DNA of 64,000 nt. It comes from Pararobbsia alpina. GTDB lineage: Bacteria; Pseudomonadota; Gammaproteobacteria; Burkholderiales; Burkholderiaceae. The notes beneath the pieces are model-generated. The model made no database searches. It had not been told where the DNA came from and saw only the letters and a list, made by a program, of their open reading frames with translations. A program made the position numbers and the translations under genes. Shown here one piece after another: positions 19,164 through 27,700 of the stretch. The stretch covers positions 156,964-220,963 of the forward strand of contig NZ_CADIKM010000008.1 of NCBI RefSeq assembly GCF_902859895.1, read 5' to 3'. Position 1 is the stretch's first letter. The number at the start of each line of letters is the position of its first letter.

Positions 19164-21056
19164 TCAAACGACGTGTTCTGCCGCCGGCACTTTGGTGAGG
19201 GGCAGGGCGCCCTTGCCGTGCTGCTTGCTGAGCAGGTCCCGGTACAGACCGGGCCGGGCGCGCAGCACGTCAGGTGAACCATCGTCGATCACATGGCCAT
19301 TGCTCATGACGATCAGCCGGTCGAAGTTCTGGAGCGTCGACAGCCGGTGGGCGATCGCCACGACGGTGCGGCCTCGCATCAGCCGGTCGAGCGCTTGCTG
19401 GATGGCTTCCTCGGACTGGCTGTCCAGTGCCGACGTTGCCTCGTCGAGCAGAAGAATCGGGGCATTCTTGAGCACCGCGCGTGCAATGGCGATCCGCTGC
19501 CGCTGGCCGCCTGAGAGTTTGACGCCGCGATCGCCGACGATCGTGTCATAGCCTTCCGGCATGGCATCGATAAACTCGGCGCAGCGCGCCTCGCGTGCCG
19601 CAGCGACGACTTCCTCGCGCGTCGCATCGGGACGACCGTATGCGATGTTTTCGTAGACCGTGCGATGGAACAGCGAGATATCCTGAGGCACGACTGCAAT
19701 CGCGTGGCGAAGGCTGTCCTGGGTCACCAGGGCGATGTCCTGGTCGTCGATCAGGATCCGGCCGCCGTGCGCCTCGTAGAAGCGCTGAAGCAGCGCGAGG
19801 ACCGTCGACTTGCCCGCACCGGACTTGCCGATCAACCCGACGCGCTGGCCCGGCTCGATCATCAGATTGAAATTCTCCAGAATACGTTTGCGCTTTGGAT
19901 AGGCAAAGGCCACCGCATCGAATTCGATCTTGCCGCCCCGTGAGGTAAGTTCCGTCGCTTGCGAGTGATCGGGCATGCTGTGCGGTTCGAGCAGCGTCTC
20001 GACCGCTTCCGCGAGCCGCGCGATATGTTGCGTGACATCGACGAGCGCGACGGCGAGGTCACGTGTCCCGTGCAGGATCGTGAAGCCGAGCGAGCTGATC
20101 AGCACGATGTCGCCGGACGAAACCTTGCTCTGTGTCCAGAGCAACAAGGCCCAGCCGAGCAGGGCGGCCGACAGGGCGGCCGTGACGACCGCGTGCAGCA
20201 GACGGAGTTTTTCGAGGTAAAGCAGGCTGCGCCGGCGGGCGTCCATTTCCGCGCTGACGCTTTCCGAGAAGCGCCTTTGCTCGCGAAACGTTGCACCGAA
20301 TGCGCGCACGAGCCCCATATTGCTGATCACATCGACGAGTTCGCCGTCGACAGCCGCGGCACGCGTCGCGAACGTATGGTGCTTATGCGAACCGCGCCCC
20401 GCGAGGTTGAACAGGATGACAGCGAGGATGGCCGAGACCCCCAGCAAGCCGCTGGCCATGATGGGGTTCACGAGCGTCACCATCACAATCGCCCCGATCA
20501 CCGCGATGGTCGGCGGCAATACGTTCCAGGCCATTGTATTTTCAGTGATGTACACCGCGTTCGAAGTCGCGGTGATCCGGCTCGCGAGCATCCCAGGCTG
20601 CTTTTCGAGAAAATAACTGGGCGCATGGCCGCTCAGATACTGGAACAAGTCGCGGCGCAGATCGCCGGTCACGCCGACGAACGCCCGCGCGCCGATCCAG
20701 CCGCCGACGCGCCAGGACAAATTGTCCGCGGCAATCAGCGACACCAGGATCAGGAACGCCACCCAGACCGGACCCGTGTTGCGGTGGCCGGCGGACAGCA
20801 CGTCGACCAGATGCTTGATTGCATATTGCGACATCAGGGCGCAGAGCACCGCGACCAGGACGCTCGAAAGCAGGATGCTGTGAGCCACCGGGCGGCGGCG
20901 GATATAGCGGAACAGGAAGGCGAGGGGGCGCTGCGAGTAGCTCGAAAGGCGTTCGTTGCGCAGATTGCGATCGGCAACAGACAGCTTCTCGGGCGACTCT
21001 TTTTCGAGCTGCTCGGGTGTGAGCCGCGTGATGTGCTGCGCGTCTGAAGTAGTCAT
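19164..21056 (-). CDS. ABC exporter (fused membrane and ATPase domains)
   Basis: 630 aa from the ATG at 21056 (MTTSDAQHI); the frame is open to 21164 but the added residues are not family-like. After a hydrophilic N-terminus of about 55 residues come about six membrane segments (roughly 65-350), then the nucleotide-binding domain: Walker A GKSGAGKST, signature LSGGQRQR, Walker B ILLLDEAT and the His switch AIAHRLS. This is the half-transporter architecture of MsbA-like, lipid, peptide and multidrug exporters. The substrate cannot be named from sequence; there is no adjacent peptide or lipid biosynthesis gene. No strong ribosome site is visible. Confidence 0.88.
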   Translation of the reverse strand: MTTSDAQHITRLTPEQLEKESPEKLSVADRNLRNERLSSYSQRPLAFLFRYIRRRPVAHSILLSSVLVAVLCALMSQYAIKHLVDVLSAGHRNTGPVWVAFLILVSLIAADNLSWRVGGWIGARAFVGVTGDLRRDLFQYLSGHAPSYFLEKQPGMLASRITATSNAVYITENTMAWNVLPPTIAVIGAIVMVTLVNPIMASGLLGVSAILAVILFNLAGRGSHKHHTFATRAAAVDGELVDVISNMGLVRAFGATFREQRRFSESVSAEMDARRRSLLYLEKLRLLHAVVTAALSAALLGWALLLWTQSKVSSGDIVLISSLGFTILHGTRDLAVALVDVTQHIARLAEAVETLLEPHSMPDHSQATELTSRGGKIEFDAVAFAYPKRKRILENFNLMIEPGQRVGLIGKSGAGKSTVLALLQRFYEAHGGRILIDDQDIALVTQDSLRHAIAVVPQDISLFHRTVYENIAYGRPDATREEVVAAAREARCAEFIDAMPEGYDTIVGDRGVKLSGGQRQRIAIARAVLKNAPILLLDEATSALDSQSEEAIQQALDRLMRGRTVVAIAHRLSTLQNFDRLIVMSNGHVIDDGSPDVLRARPGLYRDLLSKQHGKGALPLTKVPAAEHVV

Positions 21057-21653
21057 AAGTCTGTATGGCGTGCGGCCCTGACGGCGTGTCCGTCGGTAAT
21101 CCGCTGTAACGTCCCAATCTAGGTGACGGCTGACAAGACTGTCCGTCACAAGTTGTATCCCCACTGTAACAAGCTAAATTCTTTGAAATTCGTTCAATGA
21201 CCTTCAACTTGTCACCCGCATACTCCGGCCCGACCATGAGAAAATTCACCCCCGAGGACGACGGGTTTTCTCAGGATTAATGCGACGCAAGTTACGCGCC
21301 GAACACGAAAAACGTAAGTGTGACCCAACTTGATGACGGGCGGGTCCGTTTCATGCTTTCAGGGTTCGACGCGACCATTCGATGAACGTCGAGGCCATGC
21401 GCGGAGCTTACATTTTTTTTTCATCACCTGTCGTCAACGATCGATTGTCTCGTGCGTTATGTGTCAAGCGCTATTTTCCCGTAGGGCTAGCGTGAGCACA
21501 CGGTGCCGGTTGCACCGCCTCGCAGGAATCGACTACGGACCGGCTGTCGGCATCAGCGAGGCCGCGGCCCGGTGGACGTCCCAGGAATGGGTCGGACGCC
21601 GATTCCAGAACTCGCAGCAAATTTTTGCCTGAATTTCTTAGGAGAGTGTCGAT
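21057..21653. other. Long divergent intergenic region, ABC exporter / glycosyltransferase
   Basis: About 600 nt without a convincing gene. Near the ABC side (21131-21214) four copies of a TNACAAG heptamer occur. A run of nine T lies near 21412-21422. Just upstream of the glycosyltransferase is a good ribosome site. One short + frame (21330-21632) is open but has no recognisable content. Confidence 0.5.
21131..21214. repeat. Iterated TNACAAG sites upstream of the ABC exporter
   Basis: TGACAAG (21131-21137), TCACAAG (21146-21152) and TAACAAG (21167-21173) on the + strand, and TGACAAG on the minus strand (21208-21214). The second and fourth lie in a larger inverted repeat, ACAAGTTG (21148-21155) and CAACTTGT (21205-21212). 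They sit just upstream of the exporter start and could be operator sites. Confidence 0.35.
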
Positions 21654-22718
21654 ATGCGAATCGCTCAGATCGCTCCACTGCACGAGGCGGTTCCCCCCAA
21701 GCTGTATGGCGGCACGGAACGCGTTGTGTCCAATCTGACCGAGGCCTTGGTTGAACTGGGTCACGATGTGACGCTGTTCGCCAGCGGTGATTCGAAGACG
21801 TCGGCGAAGCTCGAAGCCTTCTGGCCGCAGGCCCTGCGCCTCGACCCGACGATTCGGGACACGATGGCCCCGCATATGCTGCTGCTCGAGGAAGTGCGCC
21901 GGCGCGCCCACGAATTCGACGTGCTGCATTTCCATATCGATTACTACCCGTTCCCGCTGTTCAGCCGCCAGGACACGCCGTTCGTGACGACGCTGCACGG
22001 TCGGCTGGACTTGCCCGAACTGCAGCCGATCTTCGATGCGTTCAGCGAAGTGCCGGTCGTGTCCATTTCCGACCATCAACGCACCCCTTTGCAGCAGGCC
22101 AACTGGCTCAAGACGGTGCATCATGGCTTGCCCGAAAATCTGCTGACCCCGGTCAAGGGCGTCGAACAGGGTTATCTTGCTTTCCTCGGCCGCGTGTCGC
22201 CGGAAAAGCGTGTCGATCGCGCGATCCGGATCGCCCAGGCTACTGGGATGAAGATCAAGATTGCCGCCAAGATCGACCGCGCCGACCGCACGTATTACGA
22301 AGAAGAGATCAAGCCGCTGTTCGCGCTGCCGCACGTCGAATATATCGGTGAAATCAACGAATCCGAAAAGCCGGCCTTCCTGTCGGGGGCGCATGCCTTG
22401 CTGTTCCCGATCGACTGGCCGGAGCCGTTCGGCCTCGTCATGATTGAGTCGATGGCTTGTGGCACGCCGGTGATCGCGTTCAATCGCGGTTCGGTGCCGG
22501 AAGTGATCGACAACGGCATTTCGGGTTTCATTGTCGAAGACGAAGTGTCCGCGGTCGCGGCGGTGAACCGGCTCCATACCTTGCCGCGCGCACGCGTGCG
22601 TCAGCAGTTTGAAGATCGTTTCACTTCGAAGCGCATGGCTCAGAATTACGTGCTGGCGTATGAAGAATTGCTGCATCAGAAGCGTCGTTCGGTGCTGCGA
22701 GAAGTCAACGCGGGCTGA
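21654..22718 (+). CDS. Family 4 glycosyltransferase
   Basis: Retaining GT-B enzyme of the GT4 family; acceptor unknown. 354 aa. An N-terminal donor/acceptor loop (PPKLYGGTERVV), FLGRVSPEKRVDRAI in the middle, and the EX7E motif in EPFGLVMIESMACGTPVIA near residue 270 are all intact. No signal peptide or membrane segment, so it acts in the cytoplasm. TTAGGAGAG is well placed before the ATG. It stands alone with two hairpins after it, so it is probably monocistronic; a role in glycan or glycolipid synthesis is inference only. Confidence 0.9.
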   Translation: MRIAQIAPLHEAVPPKLYGGTERVVSNLTEALVELGHDVTLFASGDSKTSAKLEAFWPQALRLDPTIRDTMAPHMLLLEEVRRRAHEFDVLHFHIDYYPFPLFSRQDTPFVTTLHGRLDLPELQPIFDAFSEVPVVSISDHQRTPLQQANWLKTVHHGLPENLLTPVKGVEQGYLAFLGRVSPEKRVDRAIRIAQATGMKIKIAAKIDRADRTYYEEEIKPLFALPHVEYIGEINESEKPAFLSGAHALLFPIDWPEPFGLVMIESMACGTPVIAFNRGSVPEVIDNGISGFIVEDEVSAVAAVNRLHTLPRARVRQQFEDRFTSKRMAQNYVLAYEELLHQKRRSVLREVNAG

Positions 22719-22733
22719 GTTGATAGGTTGTTT

Positions 22734-22757
22734 CGCGATCGCTCTTAAGCGATCGCG
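22734..22757 (+). other. Perfect hairpin after the glycosyltransferase
   Basis: CGCGATCGCT and AGCGATCGCG form a 10-bp perfect stem with loop CTTA, 15 nt past the stop codon. No T-run follows. It precedes a true terminator and may protect the 3' end. Confidence 0.5.
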
Positions 22758-22770
22758 CTGATTGTCCCGG

Positions 22771-22815
22771 AACACCCCCGACAGCTGGAAGGCTTCGGGG
22801 GTGTTTTGCTTTTTG
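22771..22815 (+). terminator. Rho-independent terminator
   Basis: AACACCCCCGA (22771-22781) pairs perfectly with TCGGGGGTGTT (22795-22805), followed by a T-rich run ending near 22815. It ends the glycosyltransferase transcript. Confidence 0.88.
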
Positions 22816-22872
22816 GCATGAGAGCGGGAACGCGTGATGCGTCTGACTTCAGTACCTATGAAGGAGGATGCA

Positions 22873-23139
22873 ATGGCTCACATCAATACATACGCGGGTC
22901 GTTCACACGACGAGGCCTATGCGGCACGCAAAGGCAAGAAGCAAGCGGCGCAGGAGCAGGCGGGCGGGGCGATGGCCGTCGAGGGGTCGGAGGCCGACGA
23001 CCAGCACAGTTCAGGGCAGTTGTCGGAAAAGGGCAAACAGGTATGGAGGACGGGTTCCGGGCTCGATGGTGGCGGCATGGATAACGGCGGGCGCGATATT
23101 CCGGCGGGCAGCGCCGCCAAGACGAAGCGGAACAAATAG
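22873..23139 (+). CDS. Small hydrophilic hypothetical protein
   Basis: 88 aa starting MAHINTYAGRSHDEAY. The start at 22873 is set by a near-perfect ribosome site AAGGAGG at 22861-22867. It has no signal peptide or membrane segment and is rich in Gly, Ala, Lys, Gln and Asp. A basic, Gln-rich first half is followed by a Gly/Asp-rich part (GSGLDGGGMDNGG) and a Lys-rich end. I do not recognise the family. The strong translation signal suggests it is real and may be abundantly made; a disordered or DNA/RNA-associated protein would fit, without proof. Confidence 0.7.
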   Translation: MAHINTYAGRSHDEAYAARKGKKQAAQEQAGGAMAVEGSEADDQHSSGQLSEKGKQVWRTGSGLDGGGMDNGGRDIPAGSAAKTKRNK

Positions 23140-23263
23140 TAGGTCCTCGCACTGTCATACGCGAAATCTCCCGTTACCACTTGCAGCATCTATTTCTTGA
23201 AAGCGCGCCCACAATGAAGTCATCAACAACAACACATGCTTTATTGAGTGGGAGAAAACCAAA

Positions 23264-23599
23264 ATGCGCCAAATGCGTAAATTAGCCGTCACCCTTGCCG
23301 TGGTTGCAAGCGTCGCGAGCCTCGGGGTGTCTGGCCAGGCTTCAGCCCACGGCAATGACGGCGGCGCCATTGTCGGTGCGCTGATCGGTGGTGCGGTGCT
23401 GGGTGCTGTGGTTGGCTCCGCCGTCAATGCGCAGCCGGTGGTTGCTTATCAGGCCCCGGTGTACCAGCAACCGGTATATGCGGCGCCAGTCTATGCAAGC
23501 CCGCCGCCGGGATATTGCTACGATGGTTATCGGCAAGCGTATGTGCCTTGCGGCCCTGCACCTCAGGTGCAGTATGGGTATCCGCAGCCGGGGTATTGA
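23264..23599 (+). CDS. Small exported glycine-zipper protein
   Basis: 111 aa. A signal peptide ends near GQASAHG (about residue 29). Residues about 33-54 form a glycine-zipper helix (GGAIVGALIGGAVLG) typical of small outer-membrane or envelope proteins. The rest is a Pro/Tyr/Gln-rich tail with repeated PVY units (VYQQPVYAAPVYA) and two cysteines. GGGAG lies upstream of the ATG. Function unknown; comparable proteins are envelope-associated. A terminator follows. Confidence 0.85.
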   Translation: MRQMRKLAVTLAVVASVASLGVSGQASAHGNDGGAIVGALIGGAVLGAVVGSAVNAQPVVAYQAPVYQQPVYAAPVYASPPPGYCYDGYRQAYVPCGPAPQVQYGYPQPGY

Positions 23600-23647
23600 T
23601 CGAGTGCCTCGGGATTGCCCCGCAAAGCACTTTCATTCCGCGTGACC

Positions 23648-23684
23648 AAGGCCCTAGGCAACTCGCCTGGGGCCTTTTCATTTG
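23648..23684 (+). terminator. Terminator after the glycine-zipper gene
   Basis: AAGGCCCTAGGC and GCCTGGGGCCTT form a 12-bp stem with one G-U pair and a 5-nt loop, followed by TTCATTT. It lies about 50 nt past the stop. Confidence 0.85.
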
Positions 23685-23871
23685 GGCGACACGATCGCGT
23701 CTGCTCCATGACAAGCCTTTGCCCTACGGAGGGTAAGTGAGTGTGCCATTGCGACCAGATAGTGGTTGCACGGAAGCTATTCGATTGGTGTCATGCCCGT
23801 TCGCAGCATGGGCGGATGCCTTCAAGGCATCAAGGAGAAGTGCCGTCACTGCATTCCGCACTCTTGCAGGC

Positions 23872-23890
23872 ATACAAAATTTTGTATAAT
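23872..23890 (+). promoter_or_regulatory. Palindromic operator overlapping the toxin-antitoxin promoter
   Basis: ATACAAAATTTTGTAT (23872-23887) is a perfect 16-bp palindrome. Its right arm overlaps a consensus -10 TATAAT (23885-23890); a weak -35 (CTTGCA, 23863-23868) lies 16 nt upstream. This is how autoregulating antitoxins repress their operon. The -10 ends only 3 nt before the toxin ATG, so the transcript would be leaderless or start slightly upstream. The AT-rich block stands out against the GC-rich surroundings. Confidence 0.65.
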
Positions 23891-23893
23891 CTG

Positions 23894-24232
23894 ATGACCG
23901 AACCTAAGACCATTGAGTTTCGGGGTACTGCCCTTCACGATCTTCGCATGTTTCCTCTTGCAGCTCGCCGAGAGGCGGGCCATCAGTTGGATCAGGTTCA
24001 GAATGGACTCGAACCGGACGACTGGAAGCCGATGCCAGCTATCGGAAGAGGCGTACGGGAAATTCGAATCTATGATGCGGCTGGTGCTTTTCGCGTCGTC
24101 TATGTCGCCAAGCTGGCTGATGCTATCTACGTCCTGCATTGCTTTCAGAAAAAGACGGAGAAGACAGCCAAGTGCGACCTGGAGTTGGCAGCTAGACGCT
24201 ACCGAGATCTGTTAAAGGAGGTGGGGGGATGA
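23894..24232 (+). CDS. RelE/HigB-type toxin (phage Gp49-like)
   Basis: 112 aa from ATG 23894; the frame is open farther upstream but only this start leaves the family sequence. Family features: LPLAARREAGHQL-like helix, GxxPxxWKPMPxxGxGVxEIRI, then a VVYVAKLxDAIYVLHCFQKKTEKT end, as in the RelE/ParE-fold Gp49-like ribosome-dependent mRNA interferases (HigB group). The basic C-terminal KKTEKT is the usual catalytic face. It overlaps the antitoxin by 4 nt (ATGA). Toxin-first order is typical of HigBA-like modules. Confidence 0.88.
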   Translation: MTEPKTIEFRGTALHDLRMFPLAARREAGHQLDQVQNGLEPDDWKPMPAIGRGVREIRIYDAAGAFRVVYVAKLADAIYVLHCFQKKTEKTAKCDLELAARRYRDLLKEVGG

Positions 24233-24516
24233 GTACTGAACGATTTGCCAGCGTGTGGGATGCCATTGAGGATACCCCGGAAAAAGCAGAAAACATGAAG
24301 CTGCGATCGGGGCTCATGATGGCACTCAAAGGACACATCATTCGCGCTGGTCTGAGCCAGTCAGAAGCTGCGAAGCTGTTTAGCGTCACTCAGCCGCGCG
24401 TGTCCGATCTCATGCGAGGCAAGATTGGCCTGTTCGGTCTTGATGCCTTGGTGAATATGGCCGCCGCAGCGGGTATGCAGATCGAAATGCGGGTGCACGA
24501 AGCTGAGCGGTGCTGA
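24229..24516 (+). CDS. XRE-family antitoxin
   Basis: 95 aa. Neutralises the upstream toxin and should bind the palindromic operator. The helix-turn-helix is GLSQSEAAKLFSVTQPRVSDLMRG-like, about residues 40-64, of the type usually paired with Gp49-like toxins. It has an excellent ribosome site, AAAGGAGGTG, inside the end of the toxin gene, so the antitoxin is probably translated more strongly than the toxin. Confidence 0.9.
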   Translation: MSTERFASVWDAIEDTPEKAENMKLRSGLMMALKGHIIRAGLSQSEAAKLFSVTQPRVSDLMRGKIGLFGLDALVNMAAAAGMQIEMRVHEAERC

Positions 24517-24519
24517 AAA

Positions 24520-24676
24520 AACGTTCTTGCTTTTGGCCCGGGATCATGCGGTGGGGCTGTGCGTCGCGTTCGATGTAACCCTTTGGAATTCCTGGGAGTT
24601 TTGCCATCTCGTCCTGGGTCAAATGGCGCGCTTTCCGCGCCTCGCTAGCGATCTGTCCTACTTCCAGGAGGTCCAT
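24520..24676 (-). pseudogene. Remnant of an XRE/HipB-like HTH gene
   Basis: From the ATG at 24676 the first ~38 residues read like the N-terminal helix-turn-helix of an XRE regulator: VGQIASEARKARHLTQ, then DEMAKLPGI and a third helix GYIERD. After that the resemblance stops and the frame runs into the end of the antitoxin gene on the other strand. A good ribosome site (revcomp of CTTCCAGGAG is not purine-rich) is lacking. It looks like the broken front end of a second regulator, perhaps another toxin-antitoxin or HipB-type gene lost by deletion. Confidence 0.5.
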
Positions 24677-24772
24677 GTCTGCACCGGATTGGTCTTGTGA
24701 CCGGAGGTCAAGTGTCCAAAAACTTGGCGCATAATAATCCGAGCAACGAACGTGCTAGATCCGGGAGCGACC

Positions 24773-27700
24773 ATGCTGACGAAGAACGAAGAGCGCGTAG
24801 CGCATCTCCTTACCGATGTGGTCGACTTTGCACGGGGGAGGCTGTCAGAGCCCGCGTTCAATGTCGTAGACCCCCTCCTGCGTCATTACTACGAACTCGC
24901 TGATCCCGAAGACGTCCAGAGCCGCGATATAGCCGATCTCTACGGCGCCGCCATGGCGCACTGGCAGATGGCGCAGAAATTCGTGACGGGCCACGAGGTC
25001 CTGCGGGTCTACAACCCCAACCTCGAACAACACGGCTGGCACTCCGATCATACGATCGTGGAGATCGTCAACGACGACATGCCGTTTCTCGTCGACTCGG
25101 TGACCATGGCGGTCAACCGTCTCGGCCTGGCGATGCATGCCGCCATTCACCCGGTGTTCCGTGTCTCCCGCGACGCAAGCGGCGCGATCACGCGCATCGC
25201 GTTGGGTCACGTCAACGGCGGCGACCCGCAATCGCATCTCGAGTCGTTCATTCATTTCGAAGTGGACCGATGCAGCGAGGCCGCAAAGCTTGAAGAACTG
25301 CGCAGCGACATTGCGCGTGTGTTGGGCGACGTGCGTGCCGCAGTGGAAGACTGGCCGAAGATCCTCGAGGTGGCGCGCTCGACCATCGGCGAAATGAAAA
25401 CGCGTGACACAGGCGCGGAGGGCGTAGAGGCTCGTGCGTTCCTGGAGTGGATGGTCGCGGATCATTTCACGTTTCTCGGGCATCGCGACTACGAGCTCAT
25501 CTCGCAGGACGGCGCGTTCGCGCTGCGCGGCGTGCCGGGTTCCGGCTCAGGACTACTGCGCGAAAGCTTGCGTCCGCCTACAGCCGATAACGTCACGCCA
25601 TTGCCGCCCGCCGCCGCGGCCATCATCAATGGCTCCGCGCCGATTTTTCTCACGAAGGCCAATTCGCGAGCGACCGTGCATCGGCCGGGTTATCTGGACT
25701 ATGTCGGCGTGAAGTGTGTTGGCGCGGACGGCAAGGTGACAGGAGAGCGACGGTTTATCGGCTTGTACACGTCGACCGCGTATCTGGTCCCCACGTCCGA
25801 GATACCGATCGTGCGGCGCAAATGCGCGAACATCATCAGGCGTGCCGGCTTTCTCGCGAAGGGGCATCTGCACAAGTCGCTGGTGACGGTGCTCGAACAA
25901 TATCCGCGCGAAGAACTCTTCGAAGCCGATGAGGACGACCTGTTCGACATCGCACTCGGTGTGCTGCGCTTGCAGGAACATCAGCGCACACGCCTGTTCG
26001 TGCGGCGCGATCGTTTCGACCGCTTTGTCTCGTGCCTCGTTTTCGTGCCGCGCGACAAGTTCAACACGGACCTGCGCAGGCGCATCGCGAAAGTGCTGAT
26101 GGAAGCGTTCAACGGCAAGAGCATCGAGTTCACGCCGCTGCTGTCCGAATCCCCGCTGGCGCGCATCTATATCACGGTGCGTTCGGACAAAGGGGTGATG
26201 CACGAAGCCGATACGCGCGAACTCGAACAACGGATCGTGCAGATCGCGCGTCGCTGGCAGGACGATCTCGCGGATGCGCTGATCGATAGCTTTGGTGAAG
26301 AGCAGGGCAATCGGCTCTTGAATCGATATGCGGATTCGTTCCCGGCCGGTTATCGCGAAGATTATCCGGCGCGTACGGCGGTGCGTGATATCGAATTGAT
26401 CGAACAGACGCAGGTGAAGGCGGGCGGTCTCGCGATGAGTCTTTACCGGCCCATTGAAGCGGGGCGGCGGGCGTTTCGCTTCAAGGTCTATCGCGTGGGT
26501 GATCCGATCGCACTGTCGCATAGCCTGCCGATGCTGGAGCATCTTGGCGTACGCGTGGATGAAGAACGGCCTTACCGCATCGAACCGCTTGGTGCGCCGC
26601 ACGCCTGGATACACGACTTCGGCCTGGAGCTTGCTGACGATGTGGAGTTCGACATCGATCGCGTCAAGGAGCTGTTCGAGAACGCGTTCGCGAGTGTCTG
26701 GACCGGTGAAGTCGAGAACGACGATTTCAATCGCTTGGTCCTGCGCGCGCAACTCGGCGCCCGCGACATCACCATCCTGCGCGCTTACGCGAAGTACTTG
26801 CGGCAAGTCGGATCGACATTCAGTGACGCCTACATAGAACGCGCGCTGACCGGCAATCCTGCGATCGCACGCAAGTTGCTTGAACTGTTCCTGGTGCGCT
26901 TCAACCCGGCTCTTCCCGGCGCGGCGAGCGATACCCCCCAAAGCCGTGAGCTCCGCGATACACGCACACAGCATGTCCTCGCCGAAATAGAAACCGCACT
27001 CGACAACGTACCCAATCTCGACGAAGACCGCATCCTGCGCCAGTTCCTGGGCGTCATCAACGCGACAGTGCGGACCAATCATTTTCGTAAGGATGCCGAA
27101 GGCAAGCCCAAGCCGTATTTGTCATTCAAACTCGATCCGTCGAGGGTGCCGGGCTTGCCGGAACCCAAACCCATGTTCGAAATATGGGTCTATGCGCCAC
27201 GCGTCGAAGGGGTGCATCTGCGAGGCGGCAAGGTCGCGCGCGGCGGCTTGCGCTGGTCGGATCGTCGAGAAGATTTCCGCACTGAAGTGCTCGGTCTCAT
27301 GAAGGCGCAGATGGTGAAAAATACCGTGATCGTGCCGGTTGGATCGAAGGGCGGATTTGTGGTGAAGAACCCACCGCCATTGACCGATCGGGAGGCGTTC
27401 GCGCGTGAAGGTGTGGCGTGTTACCAGATGTTCCTGCGCGGTCTGCTCGACGTGACGGACAACCGTGTGGCCGGCGTCATCGTGCCGCCACCCGACACCG
27501 TGCGCCACGATCCCGACGATCCTTATCTTGTCGTGGCGGCTGATAAGGGCACGGCCACGTTCTCGGACTATGCGAACGCGATCGCGCATGAATATGGATT
27601 CTGGCTCGACGACGCCTTCGCTTCCGGCGGTTCAGTAGGCTACGACCACAAGAGAATGGCGATCACCGCACGCGGCGCGTGGGAGTCGGTGAAGCGGCAT

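Noticed and set aside
21330..21632. 100-codon + frame upstream of the glycosyltransferase
   Set aside because: No ribosome site or recognisable sequence; it overlaps the probable leader and promoter of the glycosyltransferase.
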